DNA from: Hippophae tibetana
Taxonomy: Eukaryota > Streptophyta > Magnoliopsida > Rosales > Elaeagnaceae
Reading direction: 5' to 3'
Assembly (NCBI GenBank): GCA_037013495.1
Contig: CM072807.1
Coordinates: 1,585,001-1,649,000 of the forward strand
DNA length: 64,000 bases
The notes beneath the pieces are model-generated. The model saw only the letters and a list, made by a program, of their open reading frames with translations, did no database searches and was not told the DNA's origin. The first letter of the stretch is position 1, and each line of letters opens with the position of its first letter. The position numbers and the translations under genes are program-made. Positions 14,101 to 26,100 of the stretch are shown one piece after another.

Positions 14101-17100
14101 CAGTTCTTCCCCGTTAATGCTGAAGAGGAGGCAAGAGGTCGTTTGCGACGATTGAAGCAAACGGGTAGCATAAGGGATTATGTGAAGGAGTTCACAACCT
14201 TGCTGCTAGAAGTTCCCGACACATCGGACAAGGATGCTCTATTCTTGTTCATGGACGGTCTCCAATCATGGGCTAATTTGGAGCTCAAGCGACGTGGTGT
14301 CCAAGACTTATCTTCGGCCATCGCAACTGTAGAAAGCTTTATTGACTACTCCACAAACAAGGAGGGCTCTAAAGCCTCAGATAAAAAGTTTAGTGGAGAA
14401 AAGAATGGTGGAGGCCATGTCAAAAGTCAGGGTTCTAAAAACCATAAAGATAATTCCTCATTCAAGGCACGAGATAAGGGGAAGGAGAAGGAGGATCGGA
14501 ATGCCTCGAAGCCCCGGGTGACGTGCTTCATATGCGACGGACCGCATTGGGCACGTGAATGTCCAAAAAGAAAGGCATTGAGTGCCTTGGTTGCTTCCAC
14601 TCATGATCAAGATGGAAGCGAGTCGGACGAAGGTGCAAAGATGGGTTCTTTGCGCTTACTTGGTGCATTACAGAGCGCCCCAAAGACCCCCAAAGGCTTG
14701 ATGTATGTAGATGCAGCCATCAACGGGAAGGTCGCCAAGGCTTTGGTCGACACCGGTGCATCTCACAACCTTGTTTCAGTGGAGGAAGCAAAGCGACTTG
14801 GCCTAAAGGTTGTCAATGGAGGGGGATCTCTCAAAGCAGTTAACTCGGCGGCACTACCATTGCATGGAGTTGCTCATGGAGTTAAGGTCAGTCTTGGTGC
14901 TTGGACTGGCCAAGTGGACTTATCGGTGGCGCCTATGGATGACTACTCGATAGTATTCGGCATGGAGTTCTTGGACCAGGTTAGAGCTTTCTTGGTGCCA
15001 TGTTCAAACTCTATGTGTATTATGGATGGTTCGAAGGCTTGCGTGGTACCGACGGACAGGACCACCAAACGCACAACCCAAGCTCTCTCGGCACTTCAAA
15101 TCAAAAGGGGATTGAAGAGGGACGAAGAGAGTTATCTGAACATCTCAAAAGAGTACAACGAGGAGGAGTCGCCAAAGCCAAGCTTGCCGACGGACGTGCA
15201 AGCTGTCTCAGATAAGTCCCATGAGGTGATGTTTGAGGCATCACCAAAGCCAAGCTTGCCAACGGAAGTGCAAGCTGTTCTAGATAAGTCACATGGGGTG
15301 ATGCATGAGGCCTCGCCCAAACGGTTACCTCCAAGGAGGGAGGTGGACCATAAAGTTGAGTTGGATCTTGACACAAGACCACCAACAATGAATCCTTATC
15401 AGGTGGAAAAATCAGAGTCGCGCGGCAGAAGTGTTGTGGCTGATCCACCGAGCCAAAAGATGGAGCTAGCAGCCTTGAGTAGGCAAAGTAGTTCTTTGCT
15501 GGAAAGGATCAAAGAAGGGTTGGAGAATGATGCCCTTGCTCAAAACCTCCTTGCCCTCATCAAGGAAGGAAAAACGAGACGATTTTGGCTGAGTGACGGA
15601 CTACTCTATGCCAAGCAGAATCGAATCTTTGTGCCAAAATGGGGGAGCTTAAGGAAAGAGCTTATCAAGGAGAGCCATGATTCGTTATGGGCTGGACACC
15701 CAGGAATGAGGCGCACCCTTGCTTTGATCAAGTCCATCTACTATTGGCCTCAACTCCGGGATGATGTCGAAGCATATGTAAGAACTTGTCTTGTGTGCCA
15801 ACAGGACAAGATAGAGCAGCATGCACCCGGAGGATTGCTAGAGCCGCTGCCTATTCCAGAGAGACCATGGGAAAGTGTCTCTATGGATTTCATCACTTGT
15901 CTGCCAAAATCAGAGGGCTTTGGCAGCATTATTGTCGTCATCGACCGTTTCAGCAAATACGCGACATTCATACCTGCCTCAACGGACTGCACGGCAGATG
16001 AGACGGCACGTTTGTTCCTCAAGAATGTTGTGAAGCATTGGGGAATTCCTTCCAATATCGTGAGTGACCGAGACCCACGATTCACGGGGAAATTTTGGAC
16101 GGAACTATTCAAGCTATTGGGATCAGACTTGAATTTCTCCACAAGCTTTCACCCACAAAGTGACGGACAAACGGAGCGTGCCAACGCGTTGCTGGAATTA
16201 TATCTCAGGCACTTTGTGAGTGCTAATCAACGGGATTGGGCGAAGCTGTTGGATGTAGCCCAATTCTCTTACAACTTACAACGGAGCGAGTCTACCGCTA
16301 AAAGTCCCTTCGAAATCGTCATGGGGCAGCAATCCATGACTCCCCATGCCTTGGCTACAAGTTATGAAGGGAAGAGCCCTGCTGCCTTCAAATTTGCCAA
16401 GGTTTGGCACGAACAAGCGGAGTTGGCCCGAGCCTATTTGAATAAGGCATCTAAGAAGATGAAGAAGTGGGCTGACAAGAAACGGAGGTTGGTGGAATTT
16501 CAAGAAGGCGATTTGGTCCTTGTCAAATTGTTGCCCCAACAATTCAAGTCCTTACGAAAGGTTCATAAGGGGTTGGTGCGGAAATATGAGGGACCATTTC
16601 CAGTCCTCAAGAAAGTCGGTAAGGTGTCGTACAAGCTACAACTCCCTCCAAAGCTCAAAATTTATCCGGTCTTTCATGTAAGCATGCTAAAACCTTATCA
16701 TGGAGACAAGGAAGACTTGAGTCGAGGAGAATCCAAAAGGGCGCCTACCGCAATGGTAACCTCCTTTGACAGGGAAGTGGACTCAATCTTGGCGGATCGC
16801 GTGATCCGGCGTAGAGGTGTACCAAGTTATCGGGAATACTTGGTCAAATGGAAGAACGCTCCGGATGTAGAAGCAAGCTGGGAACCTGAGGACTCTTTGT
16901 GGCAATTCAAAGATGACATAGAAAGGTTCAAACTTGAAGGCGCGACTAGGGCGTCGCGAACTTGAGTGGGGGAGGGTGTCACGTCCCGCTCAAATTGTCC
17001 CTAAAAATCCAAACAAATGATGGTTGCCTAAAGGATCTAGACTATTCTACATGGAAAGTTCTAGAGTTGCCTAGAGATGTCTAGAAAGAGCTAGAGTTGG

Positions 17101-20100
17101 ATGGACTCAACTCAAGCTAGAAGACCCTAGAACGTTCTAGAGCACGCTGGAGAGTGCTAGAATGGGCTGGAATGTTCTAGAACGTGCCGGATGGTTCGGG
17201 AAGGATGTAGAAGCTTCTGGAAGCTTATGGAACATCCCGGAAGGTGCATGAAGGAACTAGACAAACCTAGAAGACTCTAGAGTTGGCTAGAAGGTCCTAG
17301 ACCCTTGTGGCATATTGTACATAATTCTAGAATTCTCTTGTACATTCTAGACTAGGAAGACTCTAGAAAGTGGTGGCATATTCTTAAGCTTAGAAGCCAC
17401 ACTATAAATAGACCACTTGGTCTTCATTTGTATTCATCCTTGGGAAATTGTAAGATAATCTCTCTCTAGAGCAATACAAAGCATTCTTTGCAAACTCTCT
17501 CTCTATTCTCTTTGGAGTTTCATTCGATTTCAAAGGCAGGCTTAGTGCAACGGACGGTGCTAAGTGCCGCACGATCGCTACTTGAAAAATAAGGTCGTGA
17601 CATACAGCTAGGTTAATGTAATCTTCAATCCAGACAAAGGTATATGACATTCGTATTTTTTTTACCTACTTCTCCAAAAGTTGAAAAACTCAGGTTGATA
17701 ATTTGTATTATTATCAATAAAAAAAAATTGTTTTTCTCCTCTTTGCTAGTTCAAATCAAGTATTTTTGCCTCCTTTATTGGACTAGTGATATTATGCTGA
17801 TTTGAAGAAATAACTACATAGATTACAAACTAAATAAATAGTATACCAATTAGGTTACAATATGCGATTTAAAAAAATCTAACTCCCAGGAGTCTAGTTT
17901 GGATCTCTATTGATTACTAGAGTTTCAACAAGTTATACATAAATCACTTGTAGGTAGAAATTAATTGTCTGAAAAGAAAGATGAGCTAAGGCAAACAAAA
18001 ATTTCCAACATGCAAAACCCATTTACTAATTACAAATGTGCATAGAAAAACCTTGAAAATCGGTTAAAGAAAAACTGTAGATGTCTAGTAGCAAGTTGAA
18101 CTAGGTAAATGTAAATCATAAGAGTTTCATAAAATTCATAATACCTCTAAAGAGCATCTAATATCTTCTACGGTGGGCCAGACTATTAGTGGGTTCCCAG
18201 GTCCAAGAGGAGTTCTATCTTCGGATAATCCCGAACACATAGAAGTTGCAAGCTCTGCCATCCACTTCTCATCCAGAGAACCAAGGGAGGAGAACTGAAA
18301 CAGGGAAAGTTAAATGTAGATGGAAATATCTCCTTCAGATAAACTAAAGTTAACATTTCTCAATTCTTGGAAAACAAATCCAAAGCACCCAGATATCCTC
18401 AAACCATGAATAACATATTGCATTTACTGGGATCAAAGAACAAAAGCAATATCAAAATCCCACAAGATTCAGAGATATGAAATGAAAGATTAAATAATTG
18501 GATCGCAAATGTAACAGTCACTTTAATAACTAATCAGATGTAGGATATTTGCATCTACCTGATAAACAAGAGGAGATTCTCGGAACTCTTTATCAAAAGT
18601 ACACTCTTGTAGAATAGTACGTAGCTTCATATGTCCCCATTTTTTCAAATTGGCACCAGTATGGTATCCAGGGACAGATGCAATTAACCTCACCTGAATT
18701 TAGGTAAACATTAATTCATGGTCTCAAAGAATTAAGACACCAGTAGATAAAATTTTAATGCTATATGACTTATAGCCACCAAAACAGAGCCAAGAAAATT
18801 GAAAAAAGACATGAGTATAAGCAATTATAAAATGGAAACTTACATCTGCACTGCTGTAATCAAACTTTCTGAAAAATGATGGATTAATATTGACACTCCC
18901 AAGAGTTGGCAAGTTAAATGAGGACTCGGGCCACTAAAAAATTCAATGAAAATATATATTAAATACATATAGATACATACACTTTAAGAAACACCTTAAT
19001 GTGAAGCACTCTCATCCCTGTTAGAGGTAAGCCCATTTTATTATTTTACTTTACAGTGAACAAAGGCATTCAGATTATATAGGCAATATAACTGGTTTAC
19101 TAATGCATAACCTGAAATCAGAACAGACACAACTTGTCAAGAAACATGAACTTTTAAATTTTGAAAGAATGAATAACAAAAGCTAACAGTTGGATTTTAG
19201 AGATAACCTTTCCGATTCCTATTGGACAGCCAAAACAACAATAACGATAATAAGATAAGATGAAGATGTTTAGAGTCCAAAGAGCTCCATCTCAAAAGTA
19301 CTTAAAAGTGACTTCTTATTTTATTATTATTGTCATGTATTGCTAAACAAATATAAACTCTCATTCCATCATACTTCCCTTAAGCAAGCTTTTAATAGTT
19401 ATATTTTAAACTATTATAGGTTATAAGCCAAAAGAAAAATATCATACGTAACTATCTGAATCCATTGGGACTATTACAAAGATATTTACAAAACAATGGA
19501 TGATGATGTTGCATGAAGCGCATACAAAGATGTAAATAAAAAGGCTTTGGTCAAAGTAGAAGAAGAACAATAATTGAAGAGAAAACAAACCAAGGAAACT
19601 CCCCTATGAAATAATGTCTAACAGGAAAACCCCACAGCATTATAAACCAAAGGTACATAAAAATGATCAAAAGAATTACCTTAAGTGCACTGAGATAATC
19701 AATCAAGTCATTTTCAAAAGGACACCCTTTGCTTGGATTAGTTTGCTCCTTCCAGGGAAAATCTTGCATCCATAAACCTTGGCTTTTGTTGTTCCAATCG
19801 ACATATATTAAATTTGCTGTGTGTATGATAATTCTCACTCCTCGAGGATACACAAGAATCATAGCCTTTGAATGGTGCGTCCCAAATGAAATGGGTAATG
19901 GAGGTTTGTGCAGAATCCAATTTGCAGGCTTGTTTTTCTAGAAACAATACCTCAAAGATGAAGCCCAACTGCCCAAAGAAGTGAAGAACATACAAAACAA
20001 AACAAACCAACCAAAAAAAAAAAAACTGAAATTAACATAAACATAAAGTAAGCTATAGCTAACCTTCATGTAATCTAGAGTACCATCACCCTCCCCATGA

Positions 20101-23100
20101 ATGACTAGCACCTGAGGGATTTTTGCAAGTATTGGACATGCTACATTGGAAAAACAAAAGAAAATTGGATTAGAGTTAATAGGCAAGAAACAAAATAGGC
20201 AATTAAGTTTGAATCAAGAAGAATTCTGTGCAACAAGCCACAAAAATTTACATGAACCAAACCAGAATAGAACCCTGGTTGAGCTTGAGAGCAATGTTGT
20301 TGCAAGGATTATAAATGCTGGCTATTTTTCTGAACAAAACGTTTGCCTATAAACTTGTTTCTATGATCGTTATCAAGTCTATCAAACAAACTCAAAAAAA
20401 GGTTAGAATTTTGGATAGTTATACTTCAGGTATATCTCTTATAATTATCACACTTAATATTGCACACATGCATTCAATAGCACATATTCACAACATTTGA
20501 AATTATTTTTATTACTAAAATATTTATTTAAACTTGAATCAATTTATGAAATTATCACTTAACATTTTCTTAAAATGTGGTTCAATGATTTTAAGATGTA
20601 TCCCAAAGTTGATTTATTATTTTATTGAGACTTTTAATGGACTTTAAGTAATTAAACGAAAAAAGAATTATCTCTAATATCACTAGGTTATTACCATCTT
20701 CTATATATATAGATATTAGAGTTGAATGGTTGGCATGCCGAAAACATTGAAAAACCTAATATTATCATCAGTTTCATTAGAGCATATTGCGGCAGCCAAT
20801 ATATAAAGGTACATAATTGGAAAAGGTTATATATATATATATAAAATTATTCAATCTTTAGAGCACTTAGATAATTGGCGGCAACAAACATGAGTATTCA
20901 ACACATCAGAGAACATTATTGATTTGGCCATAAGGTATTCGGATAGTTTAGGGAGATTAATTTGTATATCTAAACTCTCATATTTATTAGTCAATTTGTT
21001 TCATATTCTCATGTTTATTTAGCTTTTTCTTTATTAAGTTCTTGTATGTTTAGATCAAATAATTGTGTGATCCTAATTATTTAATTTTAAAGAATATATT
21101 TTTATTGAATGTGAGTTTAGTCTGTTTGTTCTAGGATTTACTAATTGATTTGATTTATTTAATATATATTTTGAATCATCTAATTATGATTATTTATTAT
21201 TAAATCTGTTCTAAAACACACACGGATACTTATGTTTTTTGTGCTAACCTTGTTTGAAGGTTGATTCGTAAACTTGTTTGATTGGTAAGGAGTTAATTAT
21301 AAGTTGGTCCGAATAATGCTTTCACTAATCTTGAAAATTGTGAAAATAGAACAAGGGCTCGTATGTAAAGTACATTGGGACAGTATATAAATAAGGGTAG
21401 CATAAAACCGAATTTATACTTATACATTTGATTTTCATAATAGAAAAATTAGGTGGTTTGGTGGACCAGTGTACCGATGGTTTTCTTATTAGGTCATGAT
21501 TGTAACCGCGATTGTTTTTACCTAAAAATATCATGTCATTTACCAATTTTCACATTTACTTTTGATACACGATTACTTGTCTCATTGTTATTAGGTTACA
21601 AATTTAGAATTTGATAAAAATAACATATTCATCCCTTATGGACTTATTAGGTCCGTAATAGTAAATTTAGAGAGAATAAGATTCAAGTTCCTCATCAACT
21701 GAGTTATCACCCTCAAAAAAATTATCCATATACCTAATGTTGACTCTTATACCAATTAAAAGTTTTAAAACAGACCTAATAAGTCTAAGTGAATAATAGG
21801 TCATTGTTAATTTTATCAAATTATAAATTTGTAACTTTATCACAATAACCAGACAAGTAATCGAGTATCAAAAGTAAATGCGAAAATTGGTAAATGATAA
21901 CATTTTTAGGTGAAAACAACTTATATTTGATAAAATTAAAAATAACCTATTCATATACTTCTAAGCTTATTAGGTCCATTTTAAAACTTTTAACTATAAA
22001 GGGTGGTGCCCACTTTGTTGACTTTCGAAAGCGAAAGAGCAATTCATCCCACATTCATTAATGCTTGCAACACCACCAAATTAAAGAGAAGCATTTCGCA
22101 AACCCAAGAAAATATTCCTAAGCAATTTAATGAAGCCCACGAAAGGAGACAATGAACGATTGCGATCACACAATAATTGGCTCCTAAATAGTAGTTCTTT
22201 CTTCAGCAAGGCTCAGGCATTGTAAATCATCCCAATAGAGAAAAAAATATTTGGTTTAGAGCAAGAAAAGTGAGAAAAATATTATTGGGTGTATTGGATT
22301 TAGGGATTGTGAGTTAAGTGTTGCATTAAAAACTATAACAGTATCTCTCATAGTGAAAAGAGTTGTAGTAGCTCTATGGAGTAACTCAGTTAAATTTTTT
22401 GGGTGAACCACGTAAAAATGTCTTATTTTCTTATTTGTATTTTATTTATTGTTTTGTTTCCCGTAAATTTGGTAGTGAGAATTGTCAATGGACAGCTTAG
22501 CTGTCCATAACAGCTTTGCTGTGTTCCATTGACAGTTTTGCTGTCCATAACAGTTTTCCTGTAATTTGTTGTCCATATTCATTTAGTTGTACATAGTTAC
22601 TGTGTCCATAGTCTATTTAGACTGTAAATAATTATCCATAAACAGCTGTCCACAGCTGTTCATAGACAGCTTTGATGTATTTTGTAGGTTTATTGTATTT
22701 TGTAAAGTATAAATAGAAAGAAATCATAAGACCAAATCATTCGATCATTTTCATACAACATTCTTGACTTATTTCTGACAAGAATTTACTAATTTTTCCC
22801 AACAAATGCCACATCATGATCATCAAACAAATAATAAAAGCATGATAGCAAGAACCTAACCTTTGATTTCATTGTTGAGATTGGTTTATTTGAAAAAGAA
22901 ACCAACAATGGGTTTCATATATGGTGCTATGGATCAAGCCAAAGAGGAAATTGCAAGAAATCTTACAGAAGAAGTGGCCAATTATGAGGAGATTTGGTAT
23001 ATTATAGATGAGAAGTAAGAATTTCAACTACATAGTGATTTGCATGCAATATAGCATACTTCTTGAACCCACAAATTCAATTTTCCTGTAATGTCTACCC

Positions 23101-26100
23101 ATTATGAAATTAAAATGGGGCTGTTTAATTGTATGGAGAAGTTGATTGTTGTCCTAAATGAGAAACAAAATGCTCATGACCAATTCAGTGATTTTATAAA
23201 CAGAAAAGGATTGTTTGGCCTTCTACATGCACAACTAATTGTTAAATCTCAAGAACCTGAAAAAAATTAATTTTCAGAATTCAGTTTTGAATGTGCAGTT
23301 TACGAATGTGATCATATTTTTTATTTTCATATTTGATGACATCCTAACATAGCTTGATTTTATTCTTTTGTAGCTACTTGGTAGAATCTCTATGGAGACC
23401 AAACTCCTAGCTTAAAGAGTTTTGCAATTAAAGTGTTGAGTCTTACTTGCCCGGCCTTGAGATGTGAACGTAATTGAAGCACGTTTAACGAGGTTTTATC
23501 TCTATGGCTATAACATTTTAATTTTGGAATCTAATAATTTCTCACTAGGTTGTTCTCTTCTAATAATATTGTATTTGGTTTAATTAGGTCCATACAAAAA
23601 GAAGAGACCGATTGAGCACACTTAAAATAAATTCTTTGGTTTATATCATGTATAACAAGAAACTTAAACATAAGCATATGAAACTTAAGGTACTCAAAGA
23701 AGATAAAAATCCTTTGGTTCTTGGCGATGTACCATCATATGATGAATAGTGTGCTGGTGATAGAAACCTAAAAACGTACAACTAAGGGACACAAATGAAT
23801 TTAATGATGAGCCTTTGGTTGGAGGAAAAGAAAGAACTTCACACCGAAAAAGTGAATGATCTTCTAAAACTAAAAGAAAAATCCACCAACAAATACTAAA
23901 AGTAAAGGTAAGTAAAGAAGATAATACATAATAAATTATGAATAATTTTATGTTAGCAACTCACCTTAACTAATAGTTTCTTACTACTGTTTTTTATTCA
24001 TAGGCAAAGCAAAAAAACTCCTTGTAGTGGAAGAAGAAGAGGAAGAATAGGTGGATAAAGATGTAGAAGATGGTGAGGAATATGAATGATACATTAAAAT
24101 TAGATATGATGATTCAATGGATGATAAAAACAGTAGTAATGAGATTGCTGATGAAGGAGAACTAGTAGACTCAAAAGATGAAGGAAAAGAAATTAACAAT
24201 GACTAACATATTAAAACCTGCTTTGTGTCTTATTTATGGTTCATTTTGAAATTTGTTTTGTGATTTTATTTGAACTTAACTTGTGTTTTAGACATTTATT
24301 ACATGGTTTAAGATTTTATATCTAAACTACTTATGTTGTTCTTACATTTTATGATTGTGTTAACTTTTAATATATTTTTACTTCATATAATAGATTATTA
24401 ATAATTTTATGCTATTTTTTTCAATTTTAAGTAAGGTTTAAGCCTCACACGTCTTGAGACTTTTGCCTTGCCTCAATTTGGACAACTGCCTAGGTACTTG
24501 TTTTCGCCTTTTGGATGGAACCTTGAGAGCAAGAATGATCTATAATTAGTCATACTTGAAGCTCCTTTCACAAACATGTTCATATCACTATGATTTATGA
24601 TTTATGATTTATAAAAGCATGTCAAGAAAGCATCATAATTGCAAATACTAACCTCACTTATCCGGTCATGAACAACATAGTAAAAGACATTACAAAAACA
24701 AAGTCCCTATACAAATATCAAAAGGAAGTTACAAATTAAAAGACCCATAACTAGTAAATTTAACTGCATTATTTACAAAATATGTATGATCAGTATAACA
24801 TCCATACCATCATAGTTTGGCAATAAACATCTTAATGGAGACCCTCAAAAATAAATAAATGGAAAATGGCAATCAGACTGAACATAACTCACCAGGTATC
24901 AGCCAATCGATGTCTACCATGTAGTTAGAAAGGATAGCGAAGAGAATATCCCCCTATGGAAAAGTTAAGCCAACAATAAGCTAGAATCAAACATGTTAAG
25001 AACATTCAATGAACTAATGTTTTGACTAAATGTGCCCAAGACTCCTTCTTGCCGAACATGTACTTAACACAACTAACCTAGATGTGTAGTTGGTAATTGA
25101 TGCAGCAAAGTCAAATCTTCAACAGATTATCAACACCTACTGCTACATTTCATGGTAAATGAGCACAACCCTATAAGGAGTTCCGTTGTTACCTCAATCA
25201 CATCTCCTATTGAAACACAGGAGGTATTTGCCCAATGTGGCAGCTTTTGTACTCGTAAAAGTCGAAAGGTCATCGGTAGTTTATCATACCAAACATGAAA
25301 ATGACGAATCTTCTCCATGTCATTGTCTCTTTCTGACACAGATCTTCCAGAATGCTCAGTCACGACAGTGCTTCCTTCAAATTTTTCAATTTTCTGCACC
25401 TAACAAAGTTCAGATGAAACAGAAAATCACTTGACAATTAATTCTCTTCCACAACAAGTTGTATTGTGAGACCTTAGAATTTCTGGTAGAAACTTCATTT
25501 TCAGATGCTTTCCAGGACCTTTTTCCACTTGATGCCTCACTTTTAACAGCTTCTCTTTCATCATTTGATCCTCTCTTACAATCATCAGGAAAAACCACAT
25601 TATTATTTCCACCCAAATTCACATACTTGAAAAGATGGTGTCCCGGAATCAACTCTAAAACATCACCACTACTAACTTTCGCATTTTCTCCAGGATAAAG
25701 CTTTCTCCTATCTTTCCCAGAGCTTATAACAACAGGATTGGTTCCCTCCTACGGTTTCCACACAAGAGAATCAAACAAAAACACAAATCCATATTCAAAA
25801 CATTTTTTTTCGTAAAACAGATTAGAGTAGAGAGGCAGTTATAACTTACAACGACCAAGTTCGCAGAACCTGCCGAAGAAACAATTACGGTGAGATGCTT
25901 CCGACTAAGCCTTTTGTCAGGGAGAGAAATGGTATCACGCCCAATTGAATTGTGGCCTGGAAATATGGGTATTTGTTGAATTGAAGTGTCATTCTCTAGC
26001 TTTTCGTTAAGTGCCACTAAATGACTAATCTGCATCATAGTAAGCAAAAGCAAAAGAAATGATAACTTACGCATCGAGAAGAATACAGAAGAAAGATTGG

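Larger units (their letters stand above)
12741..17602 (+). mobile_element. Ty3/gypsy chromovirus, young, lacking reverse transcriptase and RNase H
   Basis: This is a 4862-bp LTR retrotransposon with 626-bp LTRs beginning TGTCACG and ending CGTGACA. It has an initiator-Met primer-binding site, a purine tract, and one ORF with Gag, protease, integrase and C-terminal chromodomain. A 4-bp TACA flanks it (12737-12740 and 17603-17606); counting the shared terminal A, a 5-bp ATACA duplication is possible. The two LTRs differ at one position (GCAACT versus GCTACT), so insertion was very recent. It lies in TDP1 intron 10, opposite to the gene, with 56 bp of intron left before the splice acceptor. The RT and RNase H region is absent, so movement would need enzyme supplied by another element. 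Confidence 0.97.

Noticed and set aside
13374-14171. 265-codon minus-strand ORF
   Set aside because: It is antisense to the chromovirus Gag, with Ser/Leu-rich low-complexity translation typical of a shadow frame.
23984-24199. Ser-rich 71-codon minus-strand ORF
   Set aside because: It is the reverse complement of the acidic tail of the hAT relic.
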